From Lachnospiraceae bacterium (GTDB lineage: Bacteria; Bacillota; Clostridia; Lachnospirales; Lachnospiraceae): DNA of 34,898 nt. Shown here one piece after another: positions 24,723 through 33,351 of this stretch; position 1 is the stretch's first letter; each line of letters begins with the position of its first letter. A model generated the notes under the pieces. It had not been told where the DNA came from and did no database searches. It was given only the letters and a program-made list of their open reading frames with translations. Location of the stretch: NCBI GenBank assembly GCA_028706005.1, contig JAQWCI010000007.1:1-34898 (forward strand). The letters are read 5' to 3'. Both the position numbers and the translations under genes were made by a program.

Positions 24723-26489
24723 ATGAGTTCTGAGAGAAAAAAAGTAAAATCGCTCAGAAATACAATGATCACTACAAATGTTCTGATAGCACTCCTTGCC
24801 TTTACACTATGCGGAGTGCTATTTATCATATCTGCATCTACCCTCACAAAGGACTACATAAGCTCAGACATGGATTTCTACATGGAACAGATCACCGGCA
24901 ATATCGATCAGCGCACAAAGTTCATTGAAGATGCCATGATAAGTGTCAGGAATACTTCAGATCTGATGGATGCGGTAGCGAAAGATGATAACAGCGGCGA
25001 CAGGAATCAACTTCAGAACCGTTTCCAAAACGTGGTAGATATAAGCAGTGAGAATAACATCAGCGAGAACGGCACACCGTTCATAACCTGTGTTTTTCTT
25101 ATGTGTTCAGCGGACAATTATCTCACAAGTTTCTACTATGCTCCGGACAAGACAGAGCTTGGCAGGACAGACAGAGATATATCAGTTTTTTACAACAATT
25201 ATCTGGAGTCAGGGGAGACAGCCTACAGAGAAAGCCTTGACGGCAAAACATATCTGGCATATCCACTTTATGACAGCAACATGGACGCAGTCAGCTGCAT
25301 GATATTCAGGATGAATACCGACAGTATCAAAGAGGTGATGAGCACGATAGAACGCTTTGATGATGCCTTTTTTGTCATGTACGACAAGTATGGGACTGTG
25401 CTCGGAACAGACAACATAAACGCGGATGAAACAATAGCGGAATTCAACGGTGAACACAGTGACGATCCGTACATAAAGAAGATTGGAAACAAAAACTATC
25501 GCGTTTACAATACTGAATCCAACATGGGTTTTGACTTGCTGATGGGAATTCCTGAGTCTTATGCGGCTTCGGTCCTCATGAATTCTTTCAAAGTCTACCT
25601 GTTCGTTATCGTGATAGCGGGAGCTATCTCCCTTATAAGTTTTGCCGTTTTCACATCAAGAGTCACAAAGCCGCTTGAGCAGCTCACTGCGAAGCTCCGC
25701 AAGGTAGAGACTGGTGATTACACGGTAAAACTTGACCTTTACGACAGTGAGGAATTCACGGAGATAAGCAACGCCTTCAATGAGATGACTGATAATATCA
25801 ATCACCTTGTTCATGAGGTTTATGAGAAAAAGATCGCAATCGATGATATGAATCTTCGCTTCTATCAGTCTCAGATGAATCCACATTTTGTTTTCAACGT
25901 GCTGAACGGCATAGCGCTTCAGGCGAAGATGGACGGAAATGATTCTCTGTTCAAGGTCACTTCATCATTTGCAAAACTGATGCAGGCCAAGATATACAGG
26001 TCTGACAGTGAGAAGGTGATGATAAAGCAGGAGCTCGAGTATGTTAAGTGTTATCTCGAGATACAGGAATTCCGGTACGGGGATAAACTGAACTGCACTT
26101 TCAAAGTGGATAACGACAGGCTGCTCGATTATTATGTGCCAAAACTCTGAATACAGCTTATAGTTGAGAATGCCGTCGTACACGGAATCGAGAACAAGAT
26201 CGCGGATGGAGTGATCACGGTAAGTATAGCGGATGATGACGGCATTATGATTATTGTCGAGGACAATGGCGTGGGTTTTGACAGGGATGGGGAGATTCCT
26301 CTTCCGCTCGTGTTCGATGAGCAGGCCGAGGGACATAATCACATAGGAATCAATAATGTTCTGCAGATAATCAAACTGGCATATGGCGACAAATACGGCA
26401 TGAGGATAATTTCAGGGAAAAATGCCGGAACAACGGTAATGATGCATATTCCGTATGATAATGGATCAACAAAGCAAGGAGACGACTGA
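24723..26489 (+). pseudogene. YesM-type sensor histidine kinase, interrupted by an in-frame TGA
   Basis: This is a membrane sensor kinase of the Lyt/Yes family that pairs with AraC-type regulators. Order: transmembrane helix 1 (about 17-40), an extracellular sensor domain to about 280, helix 2 (about 291-311), HAMP, then the phospho-accepting 'QMNPHFVFNVLNG' with His388. TGA at 26148-26150 (codon 476) falls inside the sequence that normally reads 'PKL.lQ.lvENA'. Downstream in the same frame the N box 'QLIVENAVVHGIENK' and G box 'IIVEDNGVGFD' continue cleanly to 26489. The stop therefore removes the ATP-binding domain, and one base change (for example TTA to TGA) would explain it. The start ATG 24723 has GGAGG. 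Its end overlaps the regulator's ATG (TGATG), so the pair was translationally coupled. A sequencing error is possible. Confidence 0.87.
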
Positions 26490-28051
26490 TGTTCAAAGTC
26501 ATGTTGGCTGATGATGAGCCTATTATGAGAAAAGCACTGAATTCTCTTGTTAACTGGGAACAGTATGACTGCGAAGTGGTATATTGCGCCAGAAACGGGC
26601 TTGAGGTCTCGGAAAAGCTGGACGAAGTGAAGCCTGATATTCTTATAAGCGATATACGTATGCCAGGAAAAGACGGTATTGAACTGGCCAGAGAAATATA
26701 CGAGGAGAAGCGGGATATAGCAGTCATAATTCTGACGGCATACTCGGATTTCGAATACGCCAAGAAGGCACTGCAATACGGAGTGGTAGATTATGTGACA
26801 AAAACAGATGTGCTGGATCAGCTTGGACATTCACTTGAAATGGCAGCAGAAAAGCTTAAGGGTTCGAGGAACAGTGAGGGTGCAGACAATAAGCAGCTAA
26901 GACTGGAGAACATGCTTAAGTCTGTTTTTAATCACTCGGTTTATGATAAGAGCATTATTGAAGATTCTTTTAGTGCCTTATCTGTAGAGCTTCGCAACTA
27001 TGCAGTCCTGATCATACAGATACAGATCAGTGATGAACTCACAAAGAAGCGGTCTGAAACGAAGATCCGCGAGAGTATCGACAATTTCTTCAATATGGCT
27101 TTCGAGAATTATCTGTTTCAGGCTATCCCTGTTGAAAGGGACAGGTTCGCGGTGATTCTTGCCGGTTGCGAGCCACTGAGGCAGGGCAGTCTAATAATTC
27201 GCATCAAAGATGCGACGGAAACCATGAACAGGTTCATGCACCTCAAGGCAGGAACAGGTGTGAGCTCATTCCATGTAAACTGCGGAGAACTGGGCGAAGC
27301 ATACAAAGAGGCTGAGCTGGCGCTGGAGTCGGAGTTCCTCAGCGACAGAAAGAACGTATATTTTTACGGCGACGGCATAAAGGAAAAAGAACATTATGAT
27401 ACGGCTGAGAATGACAGGCTGGTGAGTGAAATCACAGAGAACATCAGGCTTGGGAATGATAAGGCTGCAGACGAATGTTTTGATGAGCTGTTGTCATATC
27501 AGAGGGAACAGGGGTATGGAGCCCACACAATAAAGAACACTGAGCTGTCAATCCTTATGCAGTGCAGTAGGATTACGGATGTTTATGATAAGAGTTTTTC
27601 CGAGGTGACAGGCATCAGGGAAAACTTTACGGAGATAATCCGGGAACAACGATTTATTGAAGAATATGAAGCACTGATGCGAAAAGTGATCGGGGATATG
27701 TGCGGCTTTATGGCTGAATCCAGGGACAGGAGCCGGTCTATCATAAAGGAATGTGAAGAATACATAGACAAGCATTACATGGAGAATCTTGTTCTTGACG
27801 AGATGGCGGATAGTATAGGCACCAGCACCGGCTACCTCAGCAGGCGGTTCAAGGAACTGACCGGTCAGACGATCATTGAATATACGAATAAAAAGCGGCT
27901 GGAGAAAGCCAAGGAATACCTGTCAAAAGATGATGTGATGATATACGAGGTCGCTGAGAAGCTGGGTTTCGGCAATGCTACGTACTTCTCGCACTTCTTC
28001 AGAAAAGCCACAGGAATGACACCGAAGGAATATAAGGATTCCTGCCAGTAA
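26489..28051 (+). CDS. AraC-family response regulator (YesN-type)
   Basis: This is a cytosolic transcription regulator, probably the activator of the surrounding sugar genes. The receiver domain (about 1-120) has the acidic pair 'ADDEP', phospho-acceptor Asp55 in 'LISDIRMPGKDG', 'ILTAYSDFEYAKKAL' and Lys106 in 'DYVTKTD' (Thr follows where Pro is usual). A long linker domain (about 130-410) of the YesN type follows. The C-terminal AraC double helix-turn-helix spans about 420-518 and includes 'EMADSIGTSTGYLSRRFKELTGQT' and 'YEVAEKLGFGNATYFSHFFRKATGMTPKEY'. The full 520 aa are intact, unlike its partner kinase. The start overlaps the kinase stop by one base. If the kinase is truly dead, the regulator may be constitutive, cross-phosphorylated or on its way to loss. 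Confidence 0.93.
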   Translation: MFKVMLADDEPIMRKALNSLVNWEQYDCEVVYCARNGLEVSEKLDEVKPDILISDIRMPGKDGIELAREIYEEKRDIAVIILTAYSDFEYAKKALQYGVVDYVTKTDVLDQLGHSLEMAAEKLKGSRNSEGADNKQLRLENMLKSVFNHSVYDKSIIEDSFSALSVELRNYAVLIIQIQISDELTKKRSETKIRESIDNFFNMAFENYLFQAIPVERDRFAVILAGCEPLRQGSLIIRIKDATETMNRFMHLKAGTGVSSFHVNCGELGEAYKEAELALESEFLSDRKNVYFYGDGIKEKEHYDTAENDRLVSEITENIRLGNDKAADECFDELLSYQREQGYGAHTIKNTELSILMQCSRITDVYDKSFSEVTGIRENFTEIIREQRFIEEYEALMRKVIGDMCGFMAESRDRSRSIIKECEEYIDKHYMENLVLDEMADSIGTSTGYLSRRFKELTGQTIIEYTNKKRLEKAKEYLSKDDVMIYEVAEKLGFGNATYFSHFFRKATGMTPKEYKDSCQ

Positions 28052-28090
28052 ATGTGCTGTATGTAAACAGCATGGGAGATATGCTCATAT

Positions 28091-29340
28091 ATGAAAAAGT
28101 GCCTGATCATAATTCTGGCCTGCGCTATGCTCCTTTTGGGGTGCGGCGAGACAGAAACAGCAGAGAAAACAAAAATATCGTTTATTCACGGATGGGGTGG
28201 CAGCAGCGAGATCCACGCCAGGATGCGCAAAATATATCAGGAGTTCGAAGAGCTTAATCCTGATATTGATCTCAGTATCACTGAATATGCTGACGCATCC
28301 GTTGCAATGGACAAAGCTGATGATATGTTATCGGTAGGTAAGATGCCGGACATTGTCAACACGAGTGGCTATGCTTCGTACGCAAGAAACGCCACAAAGC
28401 TTGGCTATGCCATGGATCTGAGCGGCTTCTTCGAAGAAAATACCGAAGTGGCAGACAGCCTTTACGAGGATGCAATTGATACGCTGAGAATGGGAAACGG
28501 CAGAATATATACGGTCCCGGATGCTATCGAGGCTCCGGATACTGGTACAATGAGAAGCTCTTTGATGCGGCAGGCGTGACAGAGGTGCCGCTCACCTGGG
28601 ATGAGTTTTTCGCAGATATGACCGCTGTGGATACTTACATGAAAGATGAAGATCTGGGATCGGCCTGCTGCGTTGAGTCCACCCAGCTGTACGAATTCTT
28701 CCTGCTGGCTGATATGTATGGACACTTCAGTGCAAGGGATGAAGCTTCGTTTAATTATGGCAGAACAAGTGGAGACACTTTATTCGCCGTCAGGAATGAC
28801 CTTGACAGACTGCTTGAGGTATCTGACACAGCGGACAACACTGCAGGTGCCAGAGAAACGTTCCTTTCAGGCGGCTCCGCGGTGTATTTTAACGGGATAT
28901 GGGAGAGTGAGCCTATAGACAAGGCAGATATTTCTGAAGATATAAAGTTCGCACCATATCCGTCTTCAGATGGAAAAGGGCTTATTTACTTCTCTGTGTC
29001 TTCAGGCTATGTAATAAAAAAACAGGAAGACTCGAAGAAAGAAGAAGCCGTGCAGAGGTTCCTTAAGTATATGCTCAGCGATGACGTACAGACACAGATC
29101 GCATATGATACTGGACAGATGCCAATTAGCAAAAATGTAGATTTCGATAAGGTCGAAGATTACATACCGACACTTAGCGCGGCTATAAAAGCCGCGAACA
29201 CAGCCGGCAAGAGAATAAGGACACTGTCTTCCGCCTGGAACCAGGAGAAGATAGACATTCTCTACGAATATTATGAGAGCGGGTCTGAGGACGAGAAAGA
29301 TGCTGTGTACGCCGCGGACATGATCAATAAGACATCCTGA
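28091..29340 (+). pseudogene. Sugar-binding lipoprotein of ABC type, frameshifted
   Basis: The N-terminal part (28091-28579) starts 'MKKCLIIILACAMLLLGCGE', a lipoprotein signal with lipobox 'LLLGC', followed by 'ISFIHGWGGSSEIHARMRKIYQEF'. The C-terminal part reads in another frame (ORF 28576-29340) and ends 'DAVYAADMINKTS'. Comparison with the intact paralogue at 16797 ('VEAIGFWYNENLFNEAG') places the break at about 28535-28537. Loss of one base in a C/G run there shifts the frame, and restoring it would give 'IEAPGYWYNEKLFDAAG'. The restored protein would be about 417 aa. Its position right after the two-component genes rather than beside permeases suggests it fed ligand to the kinase or was an alternative receptor for the same transporter. 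A homopolymer sequencing error is an alternative. Confidence 0.88.
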
Positions 29341-29426
29341 TAGCCCGGAGCATTGGATTGCCGGGGGTACCGCATCTGTGTTATCATTGTGCGCGAACAC
29401 AAAAGCAACAGGAAAGAAAAGACTTT

Positions 29427-31472
29427 ATGACTGATTTCGAGATAAATGCTATTTTTTCGGATTATACATCTGATTATATAAAACCATGGCAGCCTGCCCC
29501 GTTTTCTCAGCTTACAATTCTTCTCAGAACGGCAAAGACTGGAGTGGATCACTGTACGCTTTCCGTCAGAGGTGCACGCGAATATGAGATGATACGCGTG
29601 GCTGAGAACGATAGTTTTGCCTGGCATTCAGCGGTAGTGGAGCTGGATGACAGAAAGATTTCCTGGGTTTTTAATGTTTATACTGACACGGAGCATCTCC
29701 TGTATACAAGACGGGGAATTGAGGGAAAGATCGAAGAGCCATCATGGTGGAATCTTGTCCCCGGTTTTTGCGTACCAAAATGGATGGTCGGCGCTGTGAT
29801 GTACCAGATTTATGTGGACAGGTTCAGCAACGGAGATGAGTCAAACGACGTACAGACAGATGAGTACAATTACATCGGGAATCATTCTGTAAAGGTCGAA
29901 GACTGGAACAGACTGCCGCAGGCTGATGACGTCAGGGAGTTTTATGGCGGCGATATACAGGGAGTAATCAATAAACTTGACTATCTTTCTGATCTCGGCG
30001 TTGATGTTATATATTTGAATCCGCTGTTTGTTTCGCCGTCTAATCACAAGTATGACAGTCAGGACTATGGCCATATTGATCCGCATATCGGGAGAATAGT
30101 TAATGATGGAGGGAAACTTTTATCCCCTGACGATCACGACAACAGCCACGCATCGCGCTATGCTGTGCGCACTACTGATGCCGGGAATCTTACAGCGAGT
30201 GATGAGCTGTTCGCATTGCTTGTAAAGGAGGCCCACAGGCGCGGAATAAAAGTTATTATCGATGGTGTGTTCAACCACTGCGGTTCATTTAACAAATGGC
30301 TGGACAGAGAGCGTATATATGAACAGATTGACGGGGAGCCGAAGGGCGCATATGTAGCAGAGGATTCCCCTTATCATGATTATTTCCAGTTCAAGGGCGG
30401 AAAATGGCCTTATAACGGCACATATGATGCCTGGTGGGGACACGATACCCTGCCAAAGCTTAATTATGAAAATTCACGCGCATTAACTGATTATGTGCTT
30501 GATATTGGCCGTAAATGGGTATCGGCTCCGTTTCACGCTGATGGATGGCGTCTCGATGTGGCATCTGATCTCGGTCATTCTCCTGAGTTCAATCACCATT
30601 TCTGGCAGGAGTTCAGAAAGGCCGTAAAAGAGGCAAATCCTGACGCGGTAATACTGGCTGAGAATTACGGAGATTCTTCTGCCTGGCTTCAGGGCAATGA
30701 ATGGGATACCATTATGAACTATGACGCATTCATGGAGCCTATAACATGGTTCCTTACAGGCATGGAGAAACACAGTGATGATTTCCGCCGGGATCTTCTT
30801 AATAATACAGACCAGTTCTGGAAGAGAATGACCTATTACTGGAACGGTGCGATGAACAGCGCACCGATGTTTATAAGTATGAATGAACTGTCGAATCATG
30901 ATCATTCGCGGTTCCTTACAAGAACGAATCATAAGGTAGGCAGAATCGAGACTCTTGGCCCCCTGGCAGCAGAGGAGAATGTGGATATGGCTGTGTTCCG
31001 CGAGGCGATAGTCATGCAGATGACATGGCCGGGAGCTCCGACTGTCTATTATGGCGATGAAGCGGGACTCTGCGGTTTCACAGATCCTGACAACAGAAGG
31101 ACTTATCCATGGGGCAGGGAAAATGAGGATCTCATAAAATTCCATAAAGAGATGATCAGAATTCATAAGAAAGACAGGTGCCTTATCGCAGGCTCTGTCC
31201 GCCTCATGGAATCAAAGCCCGGTTGCATTTGCTATGCGAGATTTGATGAGATGGAAACTGTGCTGGTGATCATCAATAATAATGCTTTTGATGTGATTTC
31301 ACGGACAGAGCCTGTATTTGCAGGCACTGCCGTAAATTGTGACATGACGAGAATAATGATGTCAGACAGAACAGGGTACAATACTGACCCGGTGATAATA
31401 AAAGTTGAGAATGGGAAAATGGAAGTTAAAGTTTCGTCTGAATCAGCTACGATAATCAGGTGTTACCACTGA
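29427..31472 (+). CDS. GH13 alpha-glucanase, cyclomaltodextrinase/neopullulanase-like, intracellular
   Basis: The enzyme likely hydrolyses alpha-1,4 (and perhaps alpha-1,6) glucosidic bonds in imported maltodextrin-type oligosaccharides. The start is ATG 29427 ('MTDFEINAIFSDY'); the ORF-track start at 29358 has no signal or domain content. An N-terminal beta domain (about 1-120) precedes the GH13 barrel. Conserved regions: 'DGVFNHCG' (I), 'DGWRLDVASD' with nucleophile Asp377 (II), 'VILAENYGDS' with acid/base Glu412 (III), and 'ELSNHDHSRF' with Asp492 (IV). 'DVIYLNPLFVSPSNHKYDSQDY' is typical of GH13 subfamily 20. The 681 aa carry no signal peptide. It is the last gene of the locus and converges on the minus-strand operon with only 10 bp between stops. 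Confidence 0.93.
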   Translation: MTDFEINAIFSDYTSDYIKPWQPAPFSQLTILLRTAKTGVDHCTLSVRGAREYEMIRVAENDSFAWHSAVVELDDRKISWVFNVYTDTEHLLYTRRGIEGKIEEPSWWNLVPGFCVPKWMVGAVMYQIYVDRFSNGDESNDVQTDEYNYIGNHSVKVEDWNRLPQADDVREFYGGDIQGVINKLDYLSDLGVDVIYLNPLFVSPSNHKYDSQDYGHIDPHIGRIVNDGGKLLSPDDHDNSHASRYAVRTTDAGNLTASDELFALLVKEAHRRGIKVIIDGVFNHCGSFNKWLDRERIYEQIDGEPKGAYVAEDSPYHDYFQFKGGKWPYNGTYDAWWGHDTLPKLNYENSRALTDYVLDIGRKWVSAPFHADGWRLDVASDLGHSPEFNHHFWQEFRKAVKEANPDAVILAENYGDSSAWLQGNEWDTIMNYDAFMEPITWFLTGMEKHSDDFRRDLLNNTDQFWKRMTYYWNGAMNSAPMFISMNELSNHDHSRFLTRTNHKVGRIETLGPLAAEENVDMAVFREAIVMQMTWPGAPTVYYGDEAGLCGFTDPDNRRTYPWGRENEDLIKFHKEMIRIHKKDRCLIAGSVRLMESKPGCICYARFDEMETVLVIINNNAFDVISRTEPVFAGTAVNCDMTRIMMSDRTGYNTDPVIIKVENGKMEVKVSSESATIIRCYH

Positions 31473-31482
31473 GATCCGGGTA

Positions 31483-32691
31483 TTACAAAAGCTCAGTTCC
31501 GACATCATATGTTTTGCCATTTACGGCGTCACGAAGCCATGCGGCCATAGTGGCGCCTTTTAACGTCCGCATGTAGAAGTAACGAAGCCGCACGGCTGTA
31601 TGGATAGTGCCGAGCTGTGCTTTTGTGTAGAGCGGGTTCTTCCAGTCGTTTATGAAGAAGTGAAAATCGGAACCGAGATCACGGAGCTCTGATACCATCT
31701 GGTGAAGCTGCTTATAATATTTTCTTCTGACAGCGTTGTCCGTCTTATATATTTCTTTGGTCATATCATTGTAGAAGGCGCTGAGCAGATAATCATGGGT
31801 AGAGCTCGCGTAAAGACATCTGAACCGGCCGGGATTTGCATACAGAAGAGCTCTGTACCAGTCGAGAGTGATGTTGTCTCCGGAGAGCGGCTGCCACACT
31901 GAATTGTCACTCTTCCATACGTCGCGGGCAATCGACTGCCATTTATCGTTTATAAGCTGGGCACTGTCGGAAAACAAAGTAATATCATTGCAGTAAGGAT
32001 ACCATTCGTCAGCAATTCTTCCTGCGACAGCGGGAACTGCAAACGCCCCCGCTGAATCGCCGGCAATAAGGAGTTTTGACGGTGATGGGAAGAAATTTCT
32101 GGCAATATCCATAGCACATTCGAAGTTACGTCTTCCGTGGAAATGCAGTATCTGATCAGAACCGTCGAGAGCCTTGTATGGAAAATCAGAATTGCCGACA
32201 TGAAAGTCTCCGGTAGTGTATGTTATGATGACAAAATTCCAGTCATAAAACGGGTTTATGAGCTGGTTCGTGTCGGTAATCCCGACATTTATGTTCATGA
32301 TCTGGGTGAATGGACGCAGATTGTTCCAGTAGTAATTTGGCTCGCCGGAAGCGACTGCCGCGCCTGTAACAGGCCGTGCCGCAGTATACTCGTTCCAGGC
32401 AACTCCGCCGCCGGACATAAAGATGCACAGATTGTCAGTGCAGGCTTTTTTGATGTAGATGTGATATTCGGTGCCATCACCCGAAATTCCATAGGGAACC
32501 GGAATGCGATACCAGACGTGCGCCGTGGGTTCGCCGACAAGGAGGGGTGCTTCCTCGCGCCGTTCAATGAAACCGCCGACCGTCTCTTCGACAAAACTAC
32601 CCGCATTGGCGGCGAGCTTCTTAGTCTTCTCTATTGCTTTCTCAGCCTTCTCTTTTCTTATGAGCTTCTTGTTTTCCATATTATTTACCAT
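31483..32691 (-). CDS. Pectin-acetylesterase-like (PAE/Notum fold) serine hydrolase, no signal peptide
   Basis: This is a predicted alpha/beta-hydrolase esterase of 402 aa. The oxyanion motif 'CIFMSGGGVAWNEY' (about 89-102) and nucleophile elbow 'IAGDSAGAFAVPA' (Ser213) match the pectinacetylesterase/Notum family pattern. A following 'LFSDSA', a 'Y..STHDYLLSAFY' segment and a late 'GTIHTAV' probably supply the Asp and His. The N-terminus 'RKEKAEKAIEKTKKLAANAG' is a charged amphipathic helix, not a signal peptide, so the enzyme seems cytosolic or membrane-peripheral. Secreted pectin deacetylation is therefore unlikely. The ATG follows the upstream stop directly (TAAATG) with no clear Shine-Dalgarno, implying translational coupling. 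An ATG four codons on is an alternative start. It probably removes or transfers an acyl group in the same pathway as the acyltransferase in this operon. Confidence 0.75.
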   Translation of the reverse strand: MVNNMENKKLIRKEKAEKAIEKTKKLAANAGSFVEETVGGFIERREEAPLLVGEPTAHVWYRIPVPYGISGDGTEYHIYIKKACTDNLCIFMSGGGVAWNEYTAARPVTGAAVASGEPNYYWNNLRPFTQIMNINVGITDTNQLINPFYDWNFVIITYTTGDFHVGNSDFPYKALDGSDQILHFHGRRNFECAMDIARNFFPSPSKLLIAGDSAGAFAVPAVAGRIADEWYPYCNDITLFSDSAQLINDKWQSIARDVWKSDNSVWQPLSGDNITLDWYRALLYANPGRFRCLYASSTHDYLLSAFYNDMTKEIYKTDNAVRRKYYKQLHQMVSELRDLGSDFHFFINDWKNPLYTKAQLGTIHTAVRLRYFYMRTLKGATMAAWLRDAVNGKTYDVGTELL

Positions 32692-33351
32692 TTAAAGGTT
32701 AAACCATTTGCCGGTTGCGCTTTTCAGTTCCCTTGAACGGAACAGTGCCATTGCCGCACCGCCTATAAGGAGGAGAGCCATGGAAATCACCGCTGGTGCG
32801 GGAAATTTATTAAGACCGCTCAGCGTTCCGATGAGCTGCAATAATGACAGCATTACATTTGTAAAGAGATAAATGATATAAACCTCAAGAGAGATATGAA
32901 GTATTTTGGCAATTATGACCGTGATTATTGCCATCCCCACGAATGTCGAAGGAATCATCCATTCAACAGACCATCCGCGGAACCCCGACCCGATGTCTAT
33001 TATCAGACATATGACCATCGCGATATACAGCTCGATCGTCACCATTTTAATTACGTTATTGCGAAAATACAGGGCTATCCACAGATCAGCCCAGCAGATT
33101 ACAGCATATATCTCTGTGAGGGAGACCCAGGGAAGTGCGCGATCCGTCAGAAAATCCAGTGTTATCATGGCTATTTCGAGAACAATCAAAACAAATGTCA
33201 CTATCCGGAAGAATGACACCTGGCTGACAGCCGGCTTTTTAATAACCGGGAAGGCCGGTGATTCAGGTTCGCCTTCAAGAAGACCCTGACACAGAGGGCA
33301 GCACCTTTTGTTCCCACGGATTTTCACCTTACATCTGGGGCAGTATTGCAT
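32692..33351 (-). CDS. Zinc-ribbon multi-pass membrane protein (DUF6320-like)
   Basis: The 219-aa protein opens with a zinc-ribbon knuckle pair, 'CPRC' (Cys4/Cys7) and 'CCPLC' (Cys17-Cys21). A short linker and about six hydrophobic helices from residue 44 to 208 follow. The architecture matches DUF6320 proteins, whose function is not known. The ATG at 33351 directly abuts the upstream stop codon (TAAATG). An AAAGGAGG ribosome binding site lies inside the end of the upstream acyltransferase gene. It sits between an acyltransferase and an esterase-like gene, so it could anchor them to the membrane or move a lipid or acyl substrate; this is inference only. Confidence 0.78.
   Translation of the reverse strand: MQYCPRCKVKIRGNKRCCPLCQGLLEGEPESPAFPVIKKPAVSQVSFFRIVTFVLIVLEIAMITLDFLTDRALPWVSLTEIYAVICWADLWIALYFRNNVIKMVTIELYIAMVICLIIDIGSGFRGWSVEWMIPSTFVGMAIITVIIAKILHISLEVYIIYLFTNVMLSLLQLIGTLSGLNKFPAPAVISMALLLIGGAAMALFRSRELKSATGKWFNL

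Noticed and set aside
26148-26150. The TGA in the kinase as a selenocysteine or other recoded codon
   Set aside because: The position is normally a hydrophobic residue, not Cys; I see no SECIS-like stem just downstream, and a neighbouring gene is broken by TAA, which is not recoded in Clostridia.
26211-26489. Separate ATPase-domain protein re-initiating at GTG 26211
   Set aside because: It would lack the N box needed for ATP binding and has no clear ribosome binding site, so it is better read as the tail of the interrupted kinase.
28576-29340. Separate small gene starting at 28576
   Set aside because: It is the shifted continuation of the binding protein at 28091: it begins mid-domain, lacks a signal peptide, and aligns with the middle of the paralogue.
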